From Maratus speciosus (lineage: Eukaryota; Arthropoda; Arachnida; Araneae; Salticidae), in the NCBI GenBank assembly GCA_963932465.1, contig OZ010800.1:33668852-33732851 (forward strand): a stretch of DNA of 64,000 nt. Direction: 5' to 3'. The position numbers were made by a program, and so were the translations under genes. The notes beneath the pieces were generated by a model. It was not told the origin of the DNA. It made no database searches and saw only the letters and a list, made by a program, of their open reading frames with translations. Positions 47,535-58,850 of this stretch are shown here, one piece after another (position 1 is the stretch's first letter; each line of letters starts with the position of its first letter).

Positions 47535-47576
<42 letters not shown>

Positions 47577-48408
47577 ACTATATAAGTCGGCATTTCAACG
47601 GAGAGTAGTTTTGGTATCTGCGGGTCACGATGGGCGAAAATATAGCACAATTTCCCGAAGTGTTTTCCTTTAGACGTCTTCAATAGGTAGCTTTTTATTT
47701 TTGTAATGAAAGCTACCTAAAAGTGTCCACACTTTTGGCCACCACTGTAGACATGTGTATGTTTTACATAAAAGAAAATTTTCAAATTGTTTAAGCTACT
47801 GAAAACACCTTTTTACATTCTTTAAAATAAGAAACAAAATTAAAAATTCTTCATTCATAATTTATCGAGCTATACAAATACGAACACAAGTAACTCCGTT
47901 GCACAAACAGCGAATAATACCTGTATACTAGGGTGGAGCGCTCGCCTATGGGAAAAAAAAAATTTCTTCAAATCAAAATTGGCCGGGGTGGGAAAGTTGC
48001 TCTATCCGATCCTCATTCTGAATATAAAATATCTTTGAAAAATATTAATATTAAATGCTGCCCCAAGGTCATTGAATATTGAGAAAATACGTAAAAGCGC
48101 TCGGCTATGGAAAATATATTTTTTTTTTCCAAATCAAAATGAGGCGGTGTGGGAAAGTTGCTCTATCATATCCTCATTCTGAATAAAAAATATCTTTGAA
48201 AAATATTAATATTAAATACTGCCCCAAGGTCATTGAATATTGAGAAAAAACGTAAAAGTTGTGCATTTTCTCATTTTTTCCCTCAAATATACAAACTATT
48301 TTATTAATTTGATTTAAAAGGATGATCATCGAATTATTATTATTGTTATTATAAATTTATAGTAAAGTTATGTAATATTTATATCAAATTCGCTTTTATT
48401 ATGCTTAC

Positions 48409-48790
48409 TCAACGACTATACTTTTTTTTTATATATGAAATTTGGGTAATTGTAATTGTTTTATATTTTTTACTTAACCTGTGTAAAAAAATATAATTTG
48501 AAATTATTCTTAAACAACTACAGTAATAAGATAAAAATAATTTACTATTGCAATTTACAAGCAATGAAGTTACTATTTTATAGTAGTCCATACTGTTTTT
48601 TAGTTTCAAAAACTGCCTTTTTTTCCGAGACTCCAGACAAGTTTTAATGAATTCAACGCATCTCAAAGGACCACAAACAGCAGAAGAAGCCTCCGTAACA
48701 AGTTTCACATATCTTTCAGTGGCTTGATTGTGAAAAGGGAATAGTTTAATCTTAGGTAAGGTGTCTTCATTTATTGTCTTTGGATTTAGG
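48409..48790 (-). pseudogene. Protein fragment in the left arm of the hAT palindrome
   Basis: On the minus strand: LPKIKLFPFHNQATERYVKL, VTEASSAVCGPLRC, EFIKTCLESRKKRQFLKLKN, open for about 120 codons. The H-x-Q-A-x-E-R...KLVTEAS..VCG...FI...L.SRK pattern resembles, from memory, the C-terminal part of uncharacterised transposon-linked proteins in arthropod genomes. The tail beyond SRKKRQF is AT-rich and probably non-coding. The start codon and all upstream domains are missing. Confidence 0.45.
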
Positions 48791-49299
48791 ATACATTTTG
48801 TAAGAATGTTATGATCTAAGAACTTAGTTAATGGTGGTTATATCACGGTCACTTCAACCCAATTTATAGAATCTATATAGACTTTGGCTTCAAAATTTAT
48901 CCGTATGTAAAGAATTTCTTGACTTTCGAGATTTTATTGTTCTGCGTAGTGCCAAATGTCTTACATAGTATGTAAGAGTGTTGGCACTACACATAATAAT
49001 AAAATCTTGAAAGTGAAGACATTCTTTACGTACGTTCAACTTACCTGAGATCACGTACGTAAAGAGTTTTTTAACTTTCGAGATTTTATTATTCTGCGCA
49101 GTGCCACATTTATATAGTATATATGAGTGTTGGTACTATGTAGAATAATAAAAGTTTCACGAAAACAAACGACCAAGTTCCCTGAGAGACCAAAGACTAT
49201 ATCGATTTCATAAATTAGGCAGAAGTGACCGTGACAGAACCACCATTAACTAAGTTCTTAGATCATAACATTCTTACAAAGTGTATCCTAAATCCAAAG

Positions 49300-49449
49300 G
49301 CAATAGATGAAGACATTTTACCTAAGATTAAACTATTCCCTTGACACAATCAAGCCACTGAAAGTTGTGTGACACTTCTCACGGAGGCCTCTTCTGCTGT
49401 TTGTGGTCCTTTGAGACGCCATGGATTCATTAAAACGTCTGGAGTGTAA
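49300..49449 (+). pseudogene. Same protein fragment in the right arm
   Basis: The plus strand reads ILPKIKLFP, an internal TGA, then HNQATES, LTEASSAVCGPLRR, GFIKTSGV and TAA at 49,447-49,449. It is the inverted counterpart of the left-arm segment and is more damaged. Shared residues between arms confirm the frame. Confidence 0.45.
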
Positions 49450-50138
49450 GAAAAAAATGCCAGTTTTTGAAACCAAAAAACAGTACGGACTACTATAAAA
49501 TGGTAACTTTACTGCTTGTAAATTAAATAGTAAATTATTTTTACCTTATTACATTAGTTTTTTAAGAATAATTTCAAATTATATTTTCTTACACAGGTTA
49601 AGTGAAATATGTAAAACAATTACAATTACCCAAATTTCATATATTTTAAAAAAGTATAGTCGTTGAGTTAGTATAATAAAAGCGAATTTGATATAAATAT
49701 TAGATAATTTTATTATAAATATATAATAATAATAATAATAATTCGACGATCATCCTTTTAAATTAAATTAATAAAATAATTTGTATGTTTGAGGAAAAAA
49801 TTGGAAAATGCACAACTTTTACGTTTTTTCTCAATATTCAATGACCTTGGGGCAGTATTTAATATTAATATTTTTCAAAGATATTTTTTATTCAGAATGA
49901 GGATATGATAGAGCAACTTTCCTACACCGCCCCATTTTGATTAGGAAAAGAATTTTTTTTCTCCACAGGCGAGCGCTTTTACGTTTTTTCTCAATATGCA
50001 ATGACCTTGGGGCAGTATTTAATATTAATATTTTTCAAAAATATTTTATATTCAAAATGAGGATCTGATGGAGCAACTTTCCCACCCCGGCCGATTTTGA
50101 TTTGAAGAAAAAAAATTTCGCTCCACCCTACTGTATAC

Positions 50139-50570
50139 TCCTAAGTTAATAACTTATAATATTCCTTCTGATCTACAGACCTTTCAAAAGAAGTTTGTTT
50201 AAAAACTATAACATAATTTAAAAATTTTGTATAATTTTTAAAACAAAAATTACTAATATTTGTCTAACAGTTATAACTAACATTTTAATAACAATTATTA
50301 AATTAGAGGGCAAGTTTGAAGAGGAAACACTTTTCTGGTATATTGATAGACACATTTTAGGATCGATAGATTGTCTACCTACTTATTGTTCTTTGAAAGT
50401 GAGACGCTACGAGACTACAAATTTTCTTTTTTTGTTCAGATTTTAAAAAGTATCAATGTATTGCGATATAACTACCAGGAAAAAAAAATTCTTGCAGATA
50501 CAAAACGAAAATAGCATATCATGTATTACAAATGTGTTTTTCACTAAACAATGTTTTCACAGTTTATATA
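50139..50570. other. No gene seen
   Basis: AT-rich spacer between two TIR elements; short poly-A runs only. Confidence 0.4.
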
Positions 50571-51024
50571 CCGGGTTAGCCAATAGTTCGTTACAACTTT
50601 AAAAACTCATAAAAAAGAAAGAAATTATGATAAAGGAGTGTGGTTTGCAATGAAGGGCTCACAAGGTAGTCGGAATTTTTTTAGCAGCAAAAAAACTTTA
50701 GTTAAAAAATCACATATAGAGGGCGCTGACAACCACGACAACAGTTGACACAATGAACTGGGCAAAAGTTGTGTCGTAGAAAGTTCTGGAAGTCATTTTG
50801 AACATTTGTTATTGGAAGAACAAATGAATGGAGCGTATTGTCTTTCTGTTCATTGTGTTTCGGGACGTCAGCACCCTTTATATCTGATTTTCTAACTACA
50901 TTTTTTTGCTCCTAAAAAAATCCAACTACCTTGCGAGCCCTTCATTGCAAACCGCACTCCTTTGTCATAATTTCTCCCTTTTTTATGAGTTTTAAAAATT
51001 GTAACGAACTTTTGGTTCACCCGG
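50571..51024. mobile_element. 454-bp TIR element (CCGGGTTAGCC)
   Basis: The ends CCGGGTTAGCCAATAGTTCG and the inverse CGAACTTTTGGTTCACCCGG are flanked by TA (50,569-50,570 and 51,025-51,026). Sub-terminal arms are inverted for about 150 bp (TTGCAATGAAGGGCTCACAA against TTGCGAGCCCTTCATTGCAA). No coding sequence. Tc1/mariner-type by target and size. Confidence 0.75.
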
Positions 51025-51026
51025 TA

Positions 51027-52156
51027 CATCGTTTTTTGTTCAAATTTCTTTATATCATTAAGGGACATTATTAATCAAATCAACAATTCTATATATTCGT
51101 TTTAGTATCTCCTTTAATTAGGTTACTTTTTAAGCTATATTTTTATTTGGGTGTTTTATAATATCTTTTTGAAATATTATTGAACTTTTTTGTGAAGAAA
51201 AATGATTTAATCTTTTAAAAAGAAATATTTTGATGAACTTAAAATAATAATAATAATAATATTTTTTTTCATATAAACATTTTAATAAGCATTCAATGTT
51301 TTTCTTGAAAGTCTAATTTCATGACTTCAATGCATGATTATTTCAAAAACTATTTGTTAAAGCACATTAAGGTGGCATGGACGTAGAACCCGCTTACGAA
51401 AAACTTATCCCCTGTTTTTACTCTTAGTAGAAAGTGCGTGCTATTTAATTTATTTAAAAAAATATAATTTGTGCTTTATTTAATTTTTAAGATATGCTCT
51501 AATGAAAATAGATAATCATTATTTAAACCCACTCTTTCGGATTTCTAAATATATTTCTCAAATTATAAACACAATTTAAATAATATTAAACAATAACTTG
51601 ATTAATGCGTATGTTTTTTTTTTTATTATTATCATTCATATTTTCTGCAATTTACTCTTTAAAATAGTTTGTTGTTTCACCTTCACAATCTAATGGCCAT
51701 TTTATCGCGCAAGTAAATCCATTGTTGTCGTAACAATTATAACTCAGTTAAATTTTAACTCAGTTAAACTTAACACTAAACCCACTTCTGTATATGATCT
51801 TAACTTTCTTGAAACATTCCATATCTATAAAAACGATAAAAATATTGTTAATTTTGACTTCACAACTTTCCCAATTATTTTCAGATTGTTGGAAATATTA
51901 TCCAAAAATCTCTTTTTCTTAATATCTACTGGCATTTTTGACATTACAGTTCCATTCCCTACGCTATTTTTCTATTGGTTGTCTCCCATAATTTCCCGTA
52001 ATTATGGCAATTAAGGAAGGGTATAGCGTTTCCTTAAGTTCCTCAAATTAGTTAATGTAATGGGAAATTTTAATATTGATGATATGCAAAAGTAAGCTCC
52101 GTTTTTCTATAAGATGGAATAATTTTTCCTAAATGTATTGTGTGAATATGGTAATA
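51027..52156. other. No gene seen
   Basis: AT-rich DNA with an ATAATAATAATAAT tract near 51,245 and a poly-T run near 51,615. No terminal repeats or ORF of note. Confidence 0.4.
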
Positions 52157-52996
52157 TAGTCGCACCTCGTTATCCAGACATCCCGTTTTCACGTCACTCC
52201 GCTTATCACGTCAGTTTCTCAAAGTCCCTATTTTCTGTATATGATTTGAATATAAATAAAATCCGGATTTTACATTGTTGAATAATTTTCAACTCCGGAT
52301 ATTTCAACGATTTAGGAAAACAATCCATCATTTCACAATACATCTTATAAGCGGTAAGAAATGTCTTAGCCAAATTTTTCACAAAAGTGTCTAAAATACC
52401 CATAGAGATAAATGAGAAATTTTACTTCAATGCTTTATCTGGATAAATAAACCCACACATTATGAATGGCCCATTTAAGCTCCAGATAGGCGTATCAGTC
52501 TACTCGCGGTCTTTTGTTCTGGTCAGGCGTCGCTTTCTTGTGGTTGTTGCACGGTATTTTTCATCCGACTATAACCGTAGCATTGCATTCCATCGAAACG
52601 ATCAGAAATTATCTGACGTCTATTTCTGAAACAACGAATATCGATTACAATTCATTGTATAATATTGAAAAAAGAATTGTAGGAAGCACATCTAGGGATA
52701 AGCAAACCTTAATTCATCAATATTTCATATAATATTTCATATAACAATAACAAAAAAACAAGTCATCATAAATCTGATTTTTATTCTTTTCAATTTTGTT
52801 TTTGTGTTTATTTTGTTAATAATAATGTTTTATTGCTTAAAACTGCAAGAACAGTTATTAATTTAAAATTGCCTTAAATTAATTAAAAACTCAGTTTTTT
52901 ATAAATATTTTCCTCCAACTCCGGTTACCGTGACACTCCACTTATGACGACACTTTTTTCTGGTCATTAGAGTGTCGGGATAACGAGGTTCGGCTG
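52157..52996 (+). mobile_element. Pogo/Tigger-type element, 840 bp
   Basis: The left end TAGTCGCACCTCGTTATCC and the right end, read inverted, CAGCCGAACCTCGTTATCCC are flanked by TA (52,155-52,156 and 52,997-52,998). CAG..GAACCTCG is the kind of terminus found on pogo/Tigger elements. It retains a C-terminal transposase remnant, and most of the coding region is deleted. Confidence 0.65.
52540..52732 (+). pseudogene. C-terminus of a pogo/jerky-like transposase
   Basis: The last 50 residues read VALHSIETIRNYLTSISETT, NIDYNSLYNIEKRIVGSTSR, then DKQTLIHQYFI and stop. Pogo/Tigger/jerky-like transposases commonly end with ALxxLxxLRxYL...LxxLExxV...KQTTLxxFF. The match is to this tail only; DDE and DNA-binding domains are gone. 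It lies between the element's TIRs, in the right position before the 3' end. Confidence 0.5.
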
Positions 52997-53059
52997 TACA
53001 TGCTTTTGAAAAATATCTTCACAACCTTCATAACGTAGCCTATGACATTTGTTTAAAGT

Positions 53060-53415
53060 GCAAACATCATAGTTTTTTATTCGATTTAACATGCAGAGTT
53101 TTGTGCCAAATAATTGTCATTTGCGTGAAGTTTTGTTATTACTTTTATAATAATAAAAAAAAAAAAAAACCTCTGCTGAAAGCCCCTGTTTACATGAAGA
53201 AGCTTACAGTGAACGTGCTTTTTCTGAAAGTACGTCTAGAATGTGGTTCAGGCAATTTAAAGAAGGTTTATTCGATGTTGATGACGCAGAAGGTGAAGGT
53301 AGAAATTGCAAACATTATTGGATGAAGAAAACAAACAAACGCAACAAGAATTACCAGAAGCATCGAATGTTGATCAATCCGTAGTCAGTAGACGTCTACA
53401 TGGAATAAACTTGTA
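53060..53415 (+). pseudogene. Mariner transposase N-terminal remnant
   Basis: Across at least two frames one can read HLREVLLLL, an A-run (about 53,157-53,171), then AESPCLHEEAYSERAFSEST, RMWFRQFKEGLFDVDD, and later LLDEENKQTQQELPEASNVD with VSRRLHG. Mariner transposases have AYGExALSxxTCRxWFxRFKxGDFDVxD, then ALLDExxxQTQxELAxxLGVxxxxVSxRLxxxG. Only the helix-turn-helix half remains; the catalytic domain is missing. TIRs were not identified. Confidence 0.65.
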
Positions 53416-53978
53416 ATAACATAAATAAACATGTAATTTTAACCAAAAATCGGAACTTACTTCTGCATATACGCAATATAAATTCAGTTTTATGTCCAGT
53501 CTTTCATTTTCTCGAAAATCATAAAAGAAAGCTTATTTTTTTATAATTTTATAAAAATTTAAAAATGAAGATTTTTTTTCGGTCTTTTGGCTGATTCATA
53601 ATGCATATCAAGGCAATGGAAACTTAAAAAATTAAAATAAAACCAAACTTCATTTTATCTATTGGAAGTATCTTTGCAAGTTTACACAATTCGCTACGCT
53701 TTCAGAAAACTTTCCAAAACATCCAAACCAACCTCTTTGTCATTTGTGGGCGTGCTCGATAATTTAGACATTATTTAGAAATTACAGAAATTCCTAAACC
53801 AAATATTTAATGTGCACATGATGTTTAAATAAAAGAGAAACAATGTTAAGTAAAAAAAGGAGATTTATTAAGATTAAATATTTTACACAATACCTTACCC
53901 GTGGCACTAATTCTTTGCACACCAGTTTAACCCTCAGATGAGAGATTTTTTATTTTGTTTCTAAAAAATTATGTATGA
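53416..53978. other. No gene seen
   Basis: AT-rich sequence with no recognised element; possibly mariner 3' debris. Confidence 0.35.
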
Positions 53979-55128
53979 CTAGCTAACCCGCCCGGCCTTG
54001 CCCGGGCCCGTAATAATATTTTTAAAGGGATCTGAAATTTTTATCGCAGGTCCGTACAGAGGAGGGCGGGTGGAGACGGTGCAATTTACCTGGGCCCGAC
54101 TCTTCAGTTCCAAAGTTGTGTAAAGTCAAAGGTTAAGTTTTTTAATTTTTATATGTCTCATACTTTAAACTTTTTTATTCCAAAATACTGATGAATTTAA
54201 TTAAAATGTAATTATATTTTCAATAATTTATTTTTTTATTTAAAATCTTTATATGAAAAAGCAATCACAAATACAACATAAAGTGTAATACTGAAAAAGA
54301 AATAAAATTGTAAGCAAGTATTACTATATAGATTTTTTTTTAAAGTACCATCCTGCAAATTTTTTTTCTACTAGAGTAAAGCCTGTTTATAAAGGAATTC
54401 TGCAATAAACGAAAAAAAAGTTCCAGCTCCCCCCCCCCCCCCCTCCAAAAATGCTGTTATGCTTTGTTCAATTTAAATAATCTGCATAAAACAGAATTTA
54501 TTACTGGTCGTTTTCGTCTAAGCAGGTTTTATTGTATCTTATTTCTAGGGGGGGGGGGGGGTAATAATATTCTTAAATGAACCTGAAATTCGTATCGCAG
54601 GTCCGTACAGTCAAAACTACCTGTCCATACAAAATTACTTTCTACGTCATTACAACATTTTGCAAACTTCTTGCTGCTATTTAATTTGCATTTCAATACA
54701 GTGCTTTGTAGAAATTGCACGTTTCACCCACAGTTATGCATTCCCCGGAACGTTTAAATCAGTAATTTGGATTTCAAGAGCAACGCGTGCATGCTACAGT
54801 TATTAAGCCTATTTTGCCGATCACTTAACGGCGTTCTCTATTTGGATTTCGAATCTATTTCGATTCGACTCGAATCCGGCTTCTTTTTCACTTTCAAGCA
54901 TTCACCGAGATTTTTTATGGGCATTTCAAATGATATTTTGAAGCTACATAATTGCAGCGAAAGATATCGCACCGAAAACGCGAAACGTAAACAAACCCGA
55001 TCGCCATAAATCCTGCCAAGGACTCTTACACAATAGCCAATCAGATGCGATTCTCGGACGTTGCCATTAAAAAATAACAAATAATCGCGATTTCTGTGCC
55101 ACGTACGTTAGCGCAATATATATATAGA
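53979..55128 (-). mobile_element. Non-autonomous Helitron, 1.15 kb
   Basis: On the minus strand it starts TCTATATATATATTGCGCTA after an A at 55,128 and ends GCCCGGGCAAGGCCGGGC, GGGTTAG and CTAG before T at 53,979. The sub-terminal hairpin and CTAG end match the other Helitrons. It contains a C tract (about 54,427-54,443) and a G tract (54,548-54,560), which are opposed homopolymers, and no replicase. Overlapping ORFs on both strands at 54.77-55.08 kb have no recognised motif. Confidence 0.7.
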
Positions 55129-55525
55129 TTCTCTGAAAGGTTTATTACACAGAAAAAATAATGAAAACAATCAGAGATACAATTTTCATATAATACGTCA
55201 ATCTTTTCTTCTTTTGCACATCTGCAACACAAGTAAAAACTACTGTCGTGTAGCTGTTTTAAGCTAAAATAATGCAAATTAGTAAATATTTTAATAAGTA
55301 TGTCTCCAAATACCTTATTTTATATTATTATTTATTTTGTAAAACTTAACATTTAACCCTTTAATTCCCATGATAGAATATGTTCTAGAAATTACTTAGT
55401 TCAGAGAATATGACTTTACACCAGATAGTTTCAATGGTTAATTTCGCTTTATTTAAAAAACAGAAGTTCTGTTATTAATTAAAACACATATTTCTGTTTT
55501 AATTTTATGCTGTGAATTAGGTATA
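55129..55525. other. No gene seen
   Basis: AT-rich spacer between a Helitron and a TIR element. A minus ORF at 55,041-55,277 overlaps the Helitron end and has no recognised motif. Confidence 0.4.
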
Positions 55526-56205
55526 CAGTGTGTCCACGTATAAACGGACCGACCTTTATTTTCAAAACCGTTGGCCCTAGACGCATACTTCCTATTACAA
55601 AAATGATTTAAATAAGGTAAAGAACTATATTTAAAGCGATTTGGGTCAATAAAAAAATTTATTTAAAAATTACGAAATTTAAATTTTTATACGGTCCCCC
55701 GGTCCTATAAGTGATATTTAGTAAAAATGTACTGTGACACTAACAATAAGACAAAAAAAGTCCAACTCACTTAACATTAAAATTGACCGAGTTATGAAAC
55801 TTTGAAATTTATGAGCGACACCACTTTTTTGCATATCAAAACAGATGATTTCAGCCGTGCTTTCAGGGGTCGTATATAAAGTACTTAAACTTATTTCAAG
55901 GTATCTGCGCTTTGAAAGAAATCGTACAACTATTACGATTGAATTAACTTAAGTTTCAGATTAGTTAAAATAATTGTATTTTAACATATGTTTTATTTTG
56001 TAAGGATTTGAGGCTAAGATTTATTTTTAAAAAAATTATGTTATTTTCATAAAGTTTTATTTAACTTGCAACGATCATTTTTCCAGTTTAAAATTTGTAA
56101 CTCACTTTCAAATTCCCGATCGAAGTTAAATTTTACATACGGACTTAAATCCAATGACAATGTCACATTAATGATTTTCGACGCTTACCATCTTATACAT
56201 ACTTA

Positions 56206-57762
56206 CAGTGTGTGTAAAAACTATAAGGACAGCAAAAAAATTGTAAAAATTTTGATAAATTGAAAAGGCGACAAGTGAAATAATAATTTAATGTTGATCA
56301 TAAAGTAGAAATACTAACATAAAAGTCAACAGTATGTATCTGTGTCCTTTTTATTGAGAAAAAATCATAATTACGGAAAAAAACGCTATTTTTGACTGTG
56401 TAAAAACTTTAAGGACACCTGTATTTTTTTTTATAGAAATGGTATATATAATTATTATTAAGGATCGACCGAAACAGGTTCTTAATGCCGAAACCGAAAC
56501 CGAATTTTGGAGATCTTTCTATTTTTGGCCGAAAACGAAAACGTCCAAAAACTTTTTAAAAGTAATTAAATTGTATGTATTATAGTAATTAATAAATACA
56601 TAAATATATTATTAATTATACGTATTTATTAAATATGCATAATAATTAATGAATTATGCGTATTTATGGAAACATACATAATTATTAATTAATTATACGT
56701 GTGGCCCAAATTGTCCCTCTATGCCTTAGATTCAAAATCTGAGTTTCGACGAAAACGAAACTCAGATTTTGGACCGAAACTCAACCGAAAATATCAGTAT
56801 TCCGAAAATCTCGTTTCTTCGGTCGGAAATTTTTAACATTTCTCTTCGATTTGAGTGTTGTTTGCCGGCTCAAATGAGACTATTTATTGCTACGAACTTC
56901 GTTGATTGTAATTATCAGTCATGACTGATTCAAGACTTGAATGCAAATTATAAAGCAAGAAATGTATATATAACTAAACTTTTTAACGTGCTCATTAGAA
57001 GCTGCAGACATAACAGTAACATAAAATTTTCAGTTTGAAACCGCAGAAGAGTTTCGAATACTCTTTCAGAAAGTTCAAGTTTAACAGATGATCATTTACA
57101 GAAATCATTATAAAAGATAAATCGAGGTGTGTTTACATAAAACTAAACTATTTTTTTATTAGATGAAATTTGTATAATTAGAAAATCTTTGTGTGCAGTT
57201 GATGAATTAATTACGTTTTATTTTATATGAAAAAAAAAGTTTTGAATCTATGACTTGAACCGCACATATAATTAATTAATAATTATGTATATTTCATAAA
57301 TACGCATAATTAATTAATTATTATGCATATTTAATAAGTACGTGTAATTAATTAATAATATATTTATGTATTTATTAATTACTATAATACATACAATTTA
57401 ATTACTTTAAAAATTTTTTGGACATATTCGTTTTCATTTTCGGCCGAAAACAGGAAGATCTCCAAAATTCTGTTTCGGTTTCGGTTTCGGCATTAAAAAC
57501 CTGTTTCGGTCGATCCTTAATAATAATTATATATACCATTTCTATAAAAAAAAATTACAGCTGTCCTTAAAGTTTTTACACAGTCAAAAATAGCTTTTTT
57601 TTGCATAATTATGATTTTTTCGCAATAAAAATAACACAGATACATTCTGTTGACTTTTATATTAGTATTTCCACTTTATGATCAACATTAAATTACCATT
57701 TCACTCGTCGCCTTTTCAATTTATCAAAATGTTTACTGTCCTTATAGTTTTTACACAAACTG
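56206..57762. mobile_element. Palindromic TIR element nested in the CAGTGTGTCC element
   Basis: CAGTGTGTGTAAAAACTATA ... with the inverse ending at 57,762 (TATAGTTTTTACACAAACTG), TA on both sides. Arms of about 250 bp are inverted throughout. The related element near 42,850 lacks this insertion and reads straight from TTTATACTTA into ACAAAAAAATTCGG, which confirms a clean insertion. Its centre contains a further palindrome. Confidence 0.75.
56458..57520. mobile_element. Third-level palindrome (TTAAGGATCGACCG)
   Basis: TTAAGGATCGACCGAAACAG at the left and its inverse at 57,501-57,520 enclose arms rich in CCGAAACCGAAA / TTTCGGTTTCGG and, further in, long ATTAATTAATTAT stretches in inverted order. 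TTAA at each end would fit a piggyBac-type duplication, but the flanks are themselves inverted, so the target cannot be settled. Confidence 0.65.
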
Positions 57763-58850
57763 TATATTAGAGGATAACACAAAAAAATTCGGATAAATTA
57801 CCGTCAACAAGTTTAAGAAAGTGTTTTAGATTAGACAACATAAAACTGCGATGGTTGTGTTTTTTAACTTTTATAATTACGTTTTATGTATTTTTTAATG
57901 CTGAATAAAAAAATTACCTTCGCTTTTAACCATCATGTCAGGATATTTCGGAAATCGCAAATTTCAAGTTTAAAAAATAACGAAAAATCTGATACTATAA
58001 AATAGATGTAAGACTTTTTTATTCAGATTTTATTTAATTCGATAATTTATTTAATTTTTGGCTTATACTGGGTTTCTTACAGCTAAAGAGCTCAGGGGTC
58101 CGATGAGGTTGGGAGGGGAGGGGGATCAATTTTAACTCTGAGCTTTTAACTTTGAAATTTGCGATTTGAAAAAAATCCTGACGTGATGGTTTAAAAGGAA
58201 GGTCATTTTCGGATTTAACGCTAAAAAATGCATAAGAATCAATTTTCAAAAGGTAAAAAACATGGCATAACCCAAAATTTGAAAGACAGTGTAATGTAAC
58301 GGCATTAAAAAATATGTATATTTTGTAAAGAATTGAGACTGTTGTTTTTCATTCTTTTATTTAACAAAATTTCTGTTATTTTTATCCTCTTATATAGCAC
58401 AAATTGTAATTTTTACATTAATATGCCAGAATGATTAAAGATTTCAAAGTTATATTACAATGCTAATTTTACTCTCAACCATTTCTTTAATATATCGGAC
58501 GATAATTATATTTCTACTAAATTTGTGAATGACCCCTAATTTGTAGCAAAAAATATGCTCCAACTTTAAACAGCTATTACTCAGTCAATTTTAATTGTAG
58601 AATAACGGGGCTTTTTTGGCCTTACTTGTCAGTGTAACAGGAAAATTTTATTAAATATAACTTATAGAACCGAGGGACCGTATAAAAATTTAAATTCTGT
58701 AAAATTCTTCGCTAAATTGTTTTTTCGCCTCAAACTATTTTTTATCTTAACTCTGCACCTAATTTTGACCACTTTTGTAATTGGATGTATGCATTAGGAC
58801 TAACGGTTGTGAAAATAAAGGTCGGTCAGATTATACGTGGACACACTGTA

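Larger units (their letters stand above)
47240..47545. repeat. Near-perfect 305-bp hairpin
   Basis: The left arm (ATTAATGATGTGAATTATCA ... GATGTCCAGCTTGG) is complementary to the right arm (CCAAGCTGGACATC ... TGATAATTCACATCATTAAT) with a loop of about 16 nt (47,386-47,401). Differences are rare; one is a missing C at about 47,472. TA microsatellites border both sides, consistent with insertion into, or growth from, TA repeats. Confidence 0.85.
46462..47747. mobile_element. Tc1-type TIR element, 1.29 kb, carrying a tRNA hairpin
   Basis: The ends CAGTGGTGGCCAAAATTGTG and the inverse (47,728-47,747, CACACTTTTGGCCACCACTG) are flanked by TA (46,460-46,461 and 47,748-47,749). Sub-terminal arms are also inverted: AGGTAGCTTT, then GGAAAACACTTCC (46,541) against GAAGTGTTTTCC (47,658), and further in, AGCTGGCCAACGAACT at 47,058 against AGTTCGTTGGCCAGCT at 46,760. 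Between TA tracts near 47,165-47,185 and 47,543-47,565 sits a separate 305-bp hairpin with two tRNA-like units. No transposase. Confidence 0.75.
47929..50130. mobile_element. 2.2-kb hAT-type palindrome
   Basis: The TIRs TAGGGTGGAGCG / CGCTCCACCCTA are perfect and flanked by the 8-bp duplication CTGTATAC (47,921-47,928 and 50,131-50,138), the hAT pattern. Inverted identity continues almost to the centre (for example CTTAGTTAATGGTGGTT at 48,823 against AACCACCATTAACTAAG at 49,241). The centre (48,900-49,150) holds repeated ATTTTATTGTTCTGCG / CTTTCGAGATTTTATT words, themselves in inverted pairs. Both arms carry the same protein-like segment, so the element arose by head-to-head joining of two copies of one end of a larger transposon. 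Confidence 0.8.
55526..58848. mobile_element. CAGTGTGTCC TIR element, relative of the one at 26,362
   Basis: The ends CAGTGTGTCCACGTATAAAC and the inverse (GTTTATACGTGGACACACTG, with one mismatch) are flanked by TA (55,524-55,525 and 58,849-58,850). The terminal repeats share AAAGCGATTTGGGTCAATA and ACGGTCCCCCGGTCCTATAA with the 26,362 copy. The internal sequence is in the opposite orientation. Its 58,020-58,260 segment (minus) shows the undisturbed site into which the LTR element inserted in the other copy. Non-coding. Confidence 0.8.
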
